NCBI GenBank assembly: GCA_003402705.1
Contig: QQNF01000034.1
Coordinates: forward strand, 1-40,623
Direction of reading: 5' to 3'
DNA length: 40,623 bases
From: Verrucomicrobiota bacterium
Lineage (GTDB): Bacteria; Verrucomicrobiota; Verrucomicrobiia; Verrucomicrobiales; V1-33
Shown here: piece by piece, positions 23,709-32,429 of the stretch
How the letters are laid out: each line of letters opens with the position of its first letter
Numbering within the stretch: the stretch's first letter is position 1
Made by a program: the position numbers and the translations under genes
The notes under the pieces: model-generated
The model's database searches: none
The model's input: the letters and a program-made list of their open reading frames with translations, nothing else
Told to the model about the DNA's origin: nothing

Positions 23709-25093
23709 CTCGCGGACAGTATCTCAGCGAGGACCTCTGTAATCTCTCCGCCGTTCACCACATCAATAATGAGCTGCTCAGTCCTTCCAATCCTCTGGAA
23801 GCGGTCAAGAATCTGTTCCGCTGCCAGGCGATGGCGTGGGGGGTCATAAAGGATGAGCGACTGTACTGAGGACAAACTCGCCCCCTCCGTCACCGCCAAG
23901 GTGGCGAGCAAAATTCCCCCATCTTGCTTGAAGATCTGCTTCGCCCGGTGCCGTTCTTCATAAGAAAGTTCACCATGCAGGACGATGGTCGAATGTCCCC
24001 ACTCTTCGAGCGCGGCTTGGATGTAAAACAGCGTCGCCCGGTATTGAGTCAGGATACAAATTGACTGAGGGACTCCTGTGTCGGGTGTCAAGTCCTCGAA
24101 ATATTTCGCTAGCCATTGGAGCTTCGTGTCCCATTCCGTAAAGTCGTCCAGTTCTGTCAAGCACTTGTTCACGGCTTCCAACGCTGCCAAGTTCTCAACG
24201 CCGGGCAGGGGCGGCAAGTCGTCAGCGTCGGTTTCGGCATCATTTTCATCGACTGATCGAACTGTTAAAGGGTTTCCATGAGCAAGGCGACTTCTGAGAC
24301 GGCGCAAGACTTCCTCTAACGCAGAGACACTGGAGTTCATTGATGATTGGAGAATGGAGACCAGCAGGCCTCGCGCTCCGCCGATTGAGCCCAACAACGG
24401 CACAATCTCACAAACGCTTTGCCAAATATGCATCTCAGAAGAATTCTGAGGGCACTCGACAGATCTTACTATTGGCTGAGGAATATCAAACATACGTCGC
24501 CCGCTGGCATCGACGACGTCACGCTGCCTCACTGTTGATTCAGTCCACTCTTCAATGCCGAACCGCGGGAGATCCACCGCGCCTGGCGTGGTCAACAAAA
24601 GCATACGCAGGTGAGGGGACGCAGTGAGCAATTCCCGGACAATATTCTCACTTTTTCCCCGGAGCTGGTGCGCCTTCGGCACGGTTAGGAGTGTCCACGG
24701 GACGGAGCAGAGACTTGCAGCAATGTCGGTCTGTTTGGCAAATTCGATTCCGAGGATGAATACGGTCCCCTCACGCCACATGGCCCCTCCGGATAATGCC
24801 TCCCCCTGCATTGCACGGAAGCAAAATCGATCCACCAGGACGGCAGGCAGATCTATCGACTTAAAGTGATACGCGGCTTGATGGGTTAATGCCTTTGGGC
24901 ACAGCACCAGGATGCGGCTTATCCCATTGGCGGCGAGAAACCGCTTGATAAGGAACGCCATTGTCCACATCGAGCCAAGTCCGACATCCCAACGGGCGAC
25001 ATGGCAGGGGCTCGACCTTGCATCGAAGAATGTATCAAGCAGGGCTTGCTGGTGAGGCAGAAGCACCGTGGATATTCCGTTGTTTTGGCTCAT
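23705..25093 (-). CDS. SNF2/SF2 helicase-like protein with lost ATPase motifs
   Basis: A 462-residue two-lobe helicase fold. The first lobe aligns with SNF2-type enzymes (LLPHQQALLD, then WDVGLG), but the Walker A Lys-Thr is replaced by Ser41-Met42 and the DEAH box reads VPKAH (138-142), losing both acidic residues. Motif III reads LTTP. The second lobe is better kept: LHGELSYEER, then motif V LAVTEGASLSS and motif VI QRIGR (433-437). It is therefore probably a pseudo-ATPase that binds nucleic acid or a partner. A strong AGGAGGG precedes the ATG, which overlaps the stop of the CBS-HEPN gene by four bases. At 462 residues it is much smaller than the other two SNF2 proteins of the operon. Confidence 0.8.
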   Translation of the reverse strand: MSQNNGISTVLLPHQQALLDTFFDARSSPCHVARWDVGLGSMWTMAFLIKRFLAANGISRILVLCPKALTHQAAYHFKSIDLPAVLVDRFCFRAMQGEALSGGAMWREGTVFILGIEFAKQTDIAASLCSVPWTLLTVPKAHQLRGKSENIVRELLTASPHLRMLLLTTPGAVDLPRFGIEEWTESTVRQRDVVDASGRRMFDIPQPIVRSVECPQNSSEMHIWQSVCEIVPLLGSIGGARGLLVSILQSSMNSSVSALEEVLRRLRSRLAHGNPLTVRSVDENDAETDADDLPPLPGVENLAALEAVNKCLTELDDFTEWDTKLQWLAKYFEDLTPDTGVPQSICILTQYRATLFYIQAALEEWGHSTIVLHGELSYEERHRAKQIFKQDGGILLATLAVTEGASLSSVQSLILYDPPRHRLAAEQILDRFQRIGRTEQLIIDVVNGGEITEVLAEILSAR

Positions 25094-25974
25094 GGCTGCC
25101 CTCCTGTTCTGTGACGCAATTCAGCCTGTCTCGCTCTCAACAGGAGCCAGTCCCGGTGATCTGTTATCGTCTCGTGGTCTTGCATGGTGAACTCTCGCTT
25201 AAAGTGAAAAAGATCGTTTCGGAGTTCGCAGAGTTGCTTTAGCTTGGCCGTGATTCTCATGCGATTGCTTCCGAGGATGGGTTCAAATTTCGACCAGTTC
25301 AGACCGTGCGAAATGATGGCTTTGTAGTTATCGAACGTCATCGCCTCCAATGTATTCGGGACTTTTTCCACGCCGTAAAGTTGAGCCAGTGCGCGCTGAG
25401 CGCACTCCGTCAGTTCCTCCTGATTCACCGCGAGTCGGATCAGTGCCCGAAGGGTCAATTCAATTTCCGAGATCATCACGAACGGACTGGCCACTTTGTA
25501 GAGATAGCGCAGGAAATCCATTGGGGTCAGTATACCATGTAGTTGTTCGGGGGACCCAATCAATACACCTCCGTCGTGGTCCATGGCGTCGAATACCTGC
25601 CGCATTTCATCGGTAACCCTCGCAAATTCGAAACGCTCCAGGCATTCTTCGACGGCAATATCACCGGGAGCACACTTCTCCTGAGACAATTCCTGCCAAC
25701 TGGCATCCGCTGCTTTCTGCGCGAAGGAACGGAAGGAAAAGACGCCGAGAACCTCCCCTCCAATCACCACAGGTAACTGAGAATAACCCCGCTGCCGAAG
25801 AATCGCGATTGCCTCACGGGCAGGCATTTCAGGTGGGATCGTCAACAGCTTCTGATTCTCCGGTATGATCCGGTTGATGCGGTGGAACAGTTCAGTCACC
25901 AAATCGAGTTCTCGGGACAGATTCGCGTCGTCCAGAACTCGCAGGTTTGGCCGTGGAGAAGGCAAGGGAGTCAT
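25090..25974 (-). CDS. CBS-CBS-HEPN protein, putative nucleotide-sensing RNase
   Basis: A 294-residue protein. Two CBS motifs occupy about residues 38-88 (LTIPPEMPAREAIAILRQRG, then LPVVIGGEVLGVFSF) and 105-160 (ILTPMDFLRYLY). CBS pairs usually bind adenosine-type ligands. The C-terminal 125 residues are helical (ISEIELTLRALIRLAV) and contain RNDLFH at 252-257, an Rx4H motif with the polar residue after Arg that marks HEPN ribonucleases; the pattern is closest to the Swt1-like HEPN type. The frame continues up to 26247, but that part only mirrors the methyltransferase gene. The ATG at 25974 overlaps the methyltransferase stop by four bases and is the real start. Function as a ligand-gated RNA cutter is inference. 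Confidence 0.75.
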   Translation of the reverse strand: MTPLPSPRPNLRVLDDANLSRELDLVTELFHRINRIIPENQKLLTIPPEMPAREAIAILRQRGYSQLPVVIGGEVLGVFSFRSFAQKAADASWQELSQEKCAPGDIAVEECLERFEFARVTDEMRQVFDAMDHDGGVLIGSPEQLHGILTPMDFLRYLYKVASPFVMISEIELTLRALIRLAVNQEELTECAQRALAQLYGVEKVPNTLEAMTFDNYKAIISHGLNWSKFEPILGSNRMRITAKLKQLCELRNDLFHFKREFTMQDHETITDHRDWLLLRARQAELRHRTGGQP

Positions 25975-28900
25975 GGTGGTGAAATGGTTTGGTCCTTGCC
26001 TAGCTGGTCGCGCGCCGCTGAGAGGGAATCGGTTCCAGTCAGGCGGAGGATGGCCTTGAGGTAGGCGTCGGTTAGCGGGGTGTTGATGCCGGCGGCTTCT
26101 GCCTCCTGGAGGTAGGTGATGCCGTCTTTGCCTTTGTCGGCCTTGTTCACGCTGTCGATAGCGGCTTTGGCGAGGGCTTCGGCGGGGAGGGTTTGCTTGC
26201 CGGAGGCGTTGAAATCGGTGTAGAGCACTGTCTCTACCCACGGGCATTCAGTCCACTCGCGGACGAGGACGTGGTTGGGGCCGGTGCCGCTGGAGTAGGT
26301 CTCCCCGCTGTCTTCCTTGCGGCGCTCCCGGAGCCAGAGGAGGTCGCGGGCTTGGGTGACGGGCATTCCGTCGGGGAGGATGAGTAGCTCGGCTTCGACT
26401 TTCGATCCCTTGTCGTCCGGGACGAGGGTGGGGGCACCGCCGCGTGAACTGCTGAGGCGGCCGTATTCGACCGGGAATGGGGTCTCGGTCTTGATGCGGA
26501 AGGCGATGTGGTCGCCGATTTTGCCGGGGTCGCCGCGCAGGGAGCCGAAGGCGAGGATGGCGACCTTCCGCTTCGGGTGGCAGGCGCGTTGGTCGCCGGG
26601 GGGTGGGTCGAGGGGGCTGGTGAAGGGCTGTCCGGTTCGCAGGGCGTCGGTGAGGCGGTCGTAGAGGGCGAGGATTGTGTCTTTGGTGCGGTAGGTGCCG
26701 TGTGCGGCTTCGTCTTTGCGGCGGACGATGGGGAAGGTGTCGAGGATATAGGCGGCGTCTTCGCGGCTCAGGCCGTAGAGGTGGAGGAAGGCGGCGTCGA
26801 GTTCGCAACGGAGCTGGAGGCGGCGCGATTCGTCCCATACGAAGGGTGGGCCGAACCAGCCGCAGTCCCGCGCGAAGGGCTCCAGGTCCCACGCGGTGTA
26901 GGTCAGTTCAAGCACCCGCGGCAGCAGCCAGTCACGCAGCCTCGCGCCCGCTCCGCCCGCCCACGCGCACGGCTCGGCGTAGGCCGCGGGCGGGAGCGCT
27001 GCGATTTGTTTCAGCACTGCGTATGTCAGATGGCTTCCGTCGAGCTTGTTTCGCGTTACAAAGTCGCCGACAAAAGAATTGCGTTCCGCTACGAAACACA
27101 GAGCTCCCGAAGGGTTGCTGCCCGGAAGGGCAATCAGTGGAGCCGAATCGACAACTGCGACCTTCGGCAGCACGCAGAAAACTGACGTCCTGACTGCGTC
27201 GCGGTTCGTCATATTACGAAACGCAATGAACCAGAGTGCGTCGTTTGGTCGATTATCATCGACGTCGCCTTCTGCGACCCATTGTTTGCCGTATCCGAAG
27301 TCGAGGGGATCGGCGTAATCGGATCCATACCACCCCACATACTTGCGCGAAGGGCGTCCGGACATCTCTTTCCCGTAGAATGACGCCCATCGGTGTTCAA
27401 ACTGTCCGATCATTTTGGCCTCGAAGAGCGGTAAATAAACCTTGGAGCCCACTGTGAATTTATTCCCTGATCGAACTGCGCCTTGAGACAACAGGGACGC
27501 CTCATCTCGGAAGAGGTGCGCGGATCCCTTAGCGTGAAACATCGTTGAGAACGTCAGTCCCCAAGCGTTTCCTTGTGGGCCTCCATCTCGCCAAATCACT
27601 GGCAGACGGTTGTAAAGAGACCGAACAATTTCAGCGTCGTGCGGATTCCGAAATACCGGGCATGTGCGGGTATTTGGATTGAACAGGGCGAGATCTTCCT
27701 CCGTGATTGGAACATATCGCGATCGGTTATTAATCTGATCGAATCGGCGAATGTTGAAACAAAACACCGGATATGCCTGTTCTTCTCCGGCCATTGTAAC
27801 TGCCGCGAATGTTAGATTGTTATCGATATCTGGGAATAGAGTCTTCTCCTCGTTGTCGAACCCCACGAATGACGCCAATCTCTTGTGGCGCATGAGTTCC
27901 TCGAAGAAGAACCTGGTCGTTGTTCCGGTAATTAACGCAGTGGGTAAAATCAGCCCGACCCGACCGCTTCTGCTAATCGTCGAATAGCAGAGTTCTGCGA
28001 ACACGGCATATGTATTGAGATCGCCCGTCCCGCACAGTGGGAATCTGCCCGAGCTGCGCACAATTGCGCCTTCACCGTCAGCCTGCCGCTTCGCATCTTG
28101 AAAATCTGCGAAGAGACTCGGATGAGAAATTTGGAGAGCATCAATTCGCTTTCGTCTCGCTTCAGCATTCTTTGCTTCAGCAATGCTCTTTTCCTTGCCC
28201 GAAAACCATTCCTTTTCCTGCAATTTCACGCGCTCCCACGGCGGGTTGCCGAGCATCACGTCGAAGCCGCCATTCCAGCCGCCGTGCTCGTTCCCGGGGC
28301 GTTCGCCTTTCCCCGGCACGGGGAAGACTTCGGGGAAGGCAAGGTGCCAATGGAAGAATTGGTAGAGGTTGCGCAGGCGCTCGATTTCCGCGCGCATCCA
28401 CGGGGCGCAGTCGTGCGGGTTGCGCTCAATTTTGCGGAGCGCTTCGTTGGTGATGGGATACGGGAGGTCGCGCGTTTTTTTCCAGACGAAGGCGGCGCAC
28501 CATGCGTCGGCGAGGAACCGGCTGCCTAGGTAGCCGGTGGAGCGGACGAGTTCGGAGTAGCGCTGCTCTTTGGCATTGAGCGCGGCGGCGGTGTCGTCGC
28601 TCATGGTGCGAAGGGCAAGCATTGCAGCGGGGAGTTCGTTGGCCGACCATGCGAGCTCTTCTCGATCAAACAGTTCCCCGTGGCCTTCGATCTTTCGCTC
28701 CAGCTTATTCTGTTTCTTTGCGTTCGCGCAAACCGCCTTGTCATCTCCTTCAATGGGCTTGAAGGCATCGTCGGGTAGACCGTCGCGGAGGACGCGCGGG
28801 GTGGCGCCGAGCAGGCTGTTACCGCATTGGATCTGGTGGTCGAGGAACGAGAGTGGCTTCCCGGGTTCGGTGGCTTCGAGCCAAAGGGTGACTTTACACA

Positions 28901-30647
28901 ACTCGACGGCCATGGGGTTCAGGTCCACGCCATAGAGGCACTGGCCGATGACGTCGCGCAGGGCTGTCTGGTAAAGGAGCGGCGATGGTTCACTCTCTCC
29001 TTGAGCGAGCGCACGGGCCCGCGAGAGGTGGCGGGCTAGACGGTGCGCAGCACCTACGAGAAAGTGTCCGGAGCCGACGGAGGGATCGCAGACCTTAAGT
29101 GAAAGAATGGCCTCTGCAGCCTCGGCGGCGGACTTCCCTTTGATGCGGTCCTCGACCACGGGATCGAGAGCGGAATCGAGGAGACACTGCACAAGGCTGT
29201 CGGGAGTGTAGTAGCTGCCGGAGGTCTTGCGCTCGTTGCCGGCGAGTTCGACGAAGAAAAAGCGCGCTCCATCGCTGCTCATCTGCGGGGTGAGTTCGAG
29301 CAGGCCTTCATAGACACCACCGAACTCTTCGGAGCCGAGGTTCTTGTAATCCACCGGGCGGAGGACTTTCCCCTGTCTGGTGAAGGCGAGATGGCGGAGG
29401 GCTTCGAGGAAGTCGAAGTTGGTGAGTTCCGCGCCGGGAGTGGCGAGGCCAGGGCCATTGAGGTGCGCCGTCGACTCAGGATTCCACAACTGGCTGCCAA
29501 GGATGGGCAGGGCGAGGGCTTCGCGCATGGGAGCGAAGCGTTCGTCGCCGGAGAGGGCACCGACGGTGAGCTGAAACTGCTGCCAGAGGTCGCCGTGGCG
29601 GCTGCCTTTGATGCGGGAGGCAAGGTCGCGCAGACGCGCGGTGCTGTAGTGGGCAGCATACCGCTCGCGGGCGAGGCGGGCGGCTTCGGATTCGTCGATA
29701 GGGTGAATGAGGGGGTGGCCCTCAAGGGTGCGGTCTTCGGCGACGAAGAGGAAGATGAACCGGTAAACAATGCGGAGAAGCTGGCCGTGGAAGTCCTTAA
29801 GGGTGAGGGTGCCCGACCGCAGAGCTTCGCGGAGAGCGGTATTTTTCGGATGACCAACAAGTCCCTGCCCGAGGACTTGGAGGGCACGCTCAACGCCGCC
29901 GCTCAGGGCCGCCAGCGCCCGGGTGCCTTCCTCTTCGGCGACCTTCGTCCACTGTTCCAGCCAGCAGGATTCCGGGCGGTTGCCATCCCGGGGAGCGAAA
30001 CGGGTGGCATGGGCGGTGAGCCAAAGGAGGACGAAGTCGGAATAGACCTCGCCGGAGAACATCGCCTCAAGATCGAACTCAAGATAGGACTGGCGGGAGA
30101 GGGCCTGATTGTCTCGCAGAAAGCGGAGCCGCGGGCCATTGGACAGGATGGCCCAGAGGTGGCCCGGGCTGCGGTTGAGGAATTCCTGAACAAGCCCGTG
30201 GGGATTCACCGCAGCGGCACCGCGGGCACCGGCAGTGCGGCGGTCCAGACTGAGAGCGCAGCCGATGAGGTGAATCGGGACAGGGCCGAAGAAGCGATTG
30301 ATGGCGTAGGTGCGGCCTCCGATTTCCGGCCCGGCAGAGGTTTGGAGAAGACCGAAGCCCAGCTCGCGGAAGAGCGGGAGGTTCCATTTGTCGTTGGTGA
30401 GGCCGGTGGCGGATTCACCTTCCGGGAGCAGGGCCGCGGCAGCGCGGAATTCGCCCCAGTGCTTGCGGAGTCGGTTCCATGACTGGGTGATGACCTCATT
30501 GAGTCGCTCGCCCTTTGGGAGCCCGTAGTCTTCGGGGCGAGTGCCTTCGAGCTTCGCCTTCGGGTCGATGACGCGGCGGAGAAGGTCGGGAGGAAGGAGT
30601 CCGCCTTCGGAGCGGATGGTTTGGAATTCCTGGGGGCGTCGGGACAT
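25971..30647 (-). CDS. Large N6-adenine DNA methyltransferase (Eco57I/PglX/DrmMI-like)
   Basis: A 1558-residue protein with a central methyltransferase of the type II/BREX/DISARM class. The SAM site VCDPSVGSGHF is at 519-529, GVDLNPMAVELCKVTLWL follows near 573, and catalytic NPPW is at 801-804. The N-terminal 450 residues include EDRTLEGHPLIHP, common to PglX-type enzymes, and the block ending GSYYTPDSLVQ precedes motif I. The C-terminal half includes a target-recognition-like region and a segment with WDLEPFARDCGW and FGSLRGDPGK. No PD-(D/E)xK nuclease motif is clear. It probably marks the host's own DNA so the neighbouring helicase machinery ignores it. Class 1 DISARM uses an adenine methylase (DrmMI) of this kind. 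No BREX brxC or pglZ gene is in view. Confidence 0.85.
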   Translation of the reverse strand: MSRRPQEFQTIRSEGGLLPPDLLRRVIDPKAKLEGTRPEDYGLPKGERLNEVITQSWNRLRKHWGEFRAAAALLPEGESATGLTNDKWNLPLFRELGFGLLQTSAGPEIGGRTYAINRFFGPVPIHLIGCALSLDRRTAGARGAAAVNPHGLVQEFLNRSPGHLWAILSNGPRLRFLRDNQALSRQSYLEFDLEAMFSGEVYSDFVLLWLTAHATRFAPRDGNRPESCWLEQWTKVAEEEGTRALAALSGGVERALQVLGQGLVGHPKNTALREALRSGTLTLKDFHGQLLRIVYRFIFLFVAEDRTLEGHPLIHPIDESEAARLARERYAAHYSTARLRDLASRIKGSRHGDLWQQFQLTVGALSGDERFAPMREALALPILGSQLWNPESTAHLNGPGLATPGAELTNFDFLEALRHLAFTRQGKVLRPVDYKNLGSEEFGGVYEGLLELTPQMSSDGARFFFVELAGNERKTSGSYYTPDSLVQCLLDSALDPVVEDRIKGKSAAEAAEAILSLKVCDPSVGSGHFLVGAAHRLARHLSRARALAQGESEPSPLLYQTALRDVIGQCLYGVDLNPMAVELCKVTLWLEATEPGKPLSFLDHQIQCGNSLLGATPRVLRDGLPDDAFKPIEGDDKAVCANAKKQNKLERKIEGHGELFDREELAWSANELPAAMLALRTMSDDTAAALNAKEQRYSELVRSTGYLGSRFLADAWCAAFVWKKTRDLPYPITNEALRKIERNPHDCAPWMRAEIERLRNLYQFFHWHLAFPEVFPVPGKGERPGNEHGGWNGGFDVMLGNPPWERVKLQEKEWFSGKEKSIAEAKNAEARRKRIDALQISHPSLFADFQDAKRQADGEGAIVRSSGRFPLCGTGDLNTYAVFAELCYSTISRSGRVGLILPTALITGTTTRFFFEELMRHKRLASFVGFDNEEKTLFPDIDNNLTFAAVTMAGEEQAYPVFCFNIRRFDQINNRSRYVPITEEDLALFNPNTRTCPVFRNPHDAEIVRSLYNRLPVIWRDGGPQGNAWGLTFSTMFHAKGSAHLFRDEASLLSQGAVRSGNKFTVGSKVYLPLFEAKMIGQFEHRWASFYGKEMSGRPSRKYVGWYGSDYADPLDFGYGKQWVAEGDVDDNRPNDALWFIAFRNMTNRDAVRTSVFCVLPKVAVVDSAPLIALPGSNPSGALCFVAERNSFVGDFVTRNKLDGSHLTYAVLKQIAALPPAAYAEPCAWAGGAGARLRDWLLPRVLELTYTAWDLEPFARDCGWFGPPFVWDESRRLQLRCELDAAFLHLYGLSREDAAYILDTFPIVRRKDEAAHGTYRTKDTILALYDRLTDALRTGQPFTSPLDPPPGDQRACHPKRKVAILAFGSLRGDPGKIGDHIAFRIKTETPFPVEYGRLSSSRGGAPTLVPDDKGSKVEAELLILPDGMPVTQARDLLWLRERRKEDSGETYSSGTGPNHVLVREWTECPWVETVLYTDFNASGKQTLPAEALAKAAIDSVNKADKGKDGITYLQEAEAAGINTPLTDAYLKAILRLTGTDSLSAARDQLGKDQTISPP

Positions 30648-30656
30648 GTGAGAAGA

Positions 30657-32429
30657 TCAGGAGGTGGCAGCTTCCTCCGCGCTGGTGAGGCGCATGAGGT
30701 TCTCAGCGCCCTGGGCGAGGCCGTAGGCCACGCTGAGGCGGTCGAAGTGTTCGGTGAGAGATGCGGGAAAACCCACGAGGTTCCTGGGGGGAGGCATGGA
30801 TTCAAGGCGAAGGCCTTGACCATTAGCACGGCGTTGAGCTGGATCGGGATGCCATCGAGTGAAGCGGACGAGTTGATTCTCCAGGGGCCCTTTGAGGAGT
30901 TGCTCGCGGTAGAAATCGGCCCTGCCGCCGCCGCCCGTAAGAAAGAAGCGCAGATGGCGAGGCCACGGATCAAAGCCGGTGTTGTCGTGCGCTTTGCGCT
31001 GGAGCGCACGAAACCGGGTAAGACAAGGGAGGACGGTGCCGAGAACTTTATCTGCAAAATCCTCCGTGGCTTGATCGAAGGCCCGCTTTAGCGTTGGGGT
31101 GGGTAAACCGAGCGAGGGGTCAAGCATTTCACCTGTGGTATCAGGAATGGCGGTGCAGCCATCTTGAAAAGCTTCAAGGGATCGGGCGGTGCGGCTTCCA
31201 CGGATTCCATTCAGGGCGTCTGCCCTAGCCTGATAGAGGCGCAGGACACCCAGTGGCTTTACGTCACAGAGGTGGAAAGAAACAACATCCTCGTCACCGG
31301 CGGGGTGGATGATCAGGGTGGAGACATCGAGAGTTCCGGCTCCAACGTCCACGAGCAGGAGATTGCCAAACTGACGATAGGGAGACCGGATGTATCCTGC
31401 GAGTTGAGCGGCGATCTCGGGGTAGAGGTGCACCCGGGACGCGGGAATAAAGGAATTGATGTTCAGGCCTACGGCGGCGGACTCCGTTGCGACTTCGGCC
31501 CCGGGCATAGACGGAATCATCTGCAGCGCCGCGTGGGCTACGGCGCGGTAGGCATCTGTAACGGGATCACCATCGCGCACGGACTTTTCAGGGAATCCAA
31601 GGTTGAGGCTCCAACTCCACTGGCCACGCTTGTATTCGGCTGGCGCGTGCTGCTCGAACCAGGACTTTGCATGCCGAATGACCGTCGCGAGGTAACGGGC
31701 CGCCAGGTCCCGGACGATGGGGGATGCTGGATCGTCCATGAGGCGCATCTTCAAATTGGCCTCGGTCCCCAGTTTGGTGGCATGAAGCCATGAACGCAGG
31801 TCTGAAAGGGGTTCCCCAAAAGGCACCGGAAAAGCCTGGTCCCTCCATCCTGGGTCACCAATAACGACTTTTGTGCAACTGGTGCCAAAGTCGATTCCGA
31901 GGATGAGGTCAATCTGCGGCCCTTTGCTGACCGCCGGTGCCGCCGGTCTCGGAGGGGTGAACTGCGACTCCGGCCGGGCGGTGCGGCGGAGGAATTCAGC
32001 CACCGCCCCCGTGGAAGTAGAAGCAGGAGTCTCGTTCGGGGGCCGACTGAAGACGGCGGGAGGCGGCGCTGGCTTTATGCGGCCAACAGGAACCTTGTTC
32101 GGGGGCGGACTGGAGACGGCGGGAGCCGGGCTTGGCTTTATGCCGCCAACAGGAGTCTTGTTCGGAGGCGGACTGGAGACGCGGGGAGCCGGGGCTGGCT
32201 TAATGCCGCCAAGAGGAGTCTCGTTCGGGGGCGGACTGGAGACGGCGGGAGCCGGGTGTGGCTTTATGCTGCCAACAAGAGTCTTGTTCGGGGGCGGACT
32301 GGAGACGGGGGGAGACGGCGCTGGCTTAATGCCGCCAAGAGGGGCAGCGGGCGGCAGTGCGGGGGGGGCTGCCGGACTCTTGCCGAACAGCTTTTTGAGG
32401 CGGTCCCAGATTGACGGTTTCTGTGACAT
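30657..32429 (-). CDS. Hsp70/actin-fold ATPase with proline-rich repeat arm
   Basis: A 590-residue protein. Residues 1-18 (SIWDRLKKLFGKS) could form an amphipathic helix. Residues 19-170 are a Pro/Ala-rich arm with five 21-residue repeats (VSSPPPN at 42, 63, 84 and 105; VFSRPPN at 126). From 175 an actin-like ATPase core follows: phosphate-1 GIDFGTSCTKV (178-188), phosphate-2 LVDVGAGTLDVS (359-370, with Asp361 and Asp367) and the adenosine loop LTGGGGRAD (497-505). The C-terminal substrate-binding domain of true DnaK is missing, so this is an Hsp70-like scaffold or switch rather than a chaperone. Its ATG directly follows the stop of the upstream helicase gene. Confidence 0.82.
   Translation of the reverse strand: MSQKPSIWDRLKKLFGKSPAAPPALPPAAPLGGIKPAPSPPVSSPPPNKTLVGSIKPHPAPAVSSPPPNETPLGGIKPAPAPRVSSPPPNKTPVGGIKPSPAPAVSSPPPNKVPVGRIKPAPPPAVFSRPPNETPASTSTGAVAEFLRRTARPESQFTPPRPAAPAVSKGPQIDLILGIDFGTSCTKVVIGDPGWRDQAFPVPFGEPLSDLRSWLHATKLGTEANLKMRLMDDPASPIVRDLAARYLATVIRHAKSWFEQHAPAEYKRGQWSWSLNLGFPEKSVRDGDPVTDAYRAVAHAALQMIPSMPGAEVATESAAVGLNINSFIPASRVHLYPEIAAQLAGYIRSPYRQFGNLLLVDVGAGTLDVSTLIIHPAGDEDVVSFHLCDVKPLGVLRLYQARADALNGIRGSRTARSLEAFQDGCTAIPDTTGEMLDPSLGLPTPTLKRAFDQATEDFADKVLGTVLPCLTRFRALQRKAHDNTGFDPWPRHLRFFLTGGGGRADFYREQLLKGPLENQLVRFTRWHPDPAQRRANGQGLRLESMPPPRNLVGFPASLTEHFDRLSVAYGLAQGAENLMRLTSAEEAATS
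32022..32336 (-). repeat. In-frame 63-bp tandem repeat (five units) in the Hsp70-like gene
   Basis: Five tandem copies of a 63-base unit, seen from the regular spacing of the GGACTGGAGAC block at 63-base steps (32045, 32108, 32171, 32234, 32297; the first with variants). Each encodes 21 residues with GGIKP and SSPPPN motifs. Copies differ at scattered positions but keep frame, so the array is under coding constraint and could change copy number. Confidence 0.9.

Noticed and set aside
23705..25093. Pseudogene call for the helicase-like gene
   Set aside because: The frame is intact over 462 codons, has a strong ribosome site and coupled overlaps on both sides, and keeps motif VI; a non-catalytic protein is more likely than a dead gene.
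25975..26247. N-terminal extension of the CBS-HEPN gene
   Set aside because: The extension is Arg/Gln/Pro-rich and overlaps the methyltransferase coding region; the ATG at 25974 overlapping its stop gives the normal CBS start.
29391..30482. Plus-strand open frame of 363 codons inside the methyltransferase region
   Set aside because: It lies wholly opposite the methyltransferase gene, has no recognisable motif and is explained by GC-rich codon bias.
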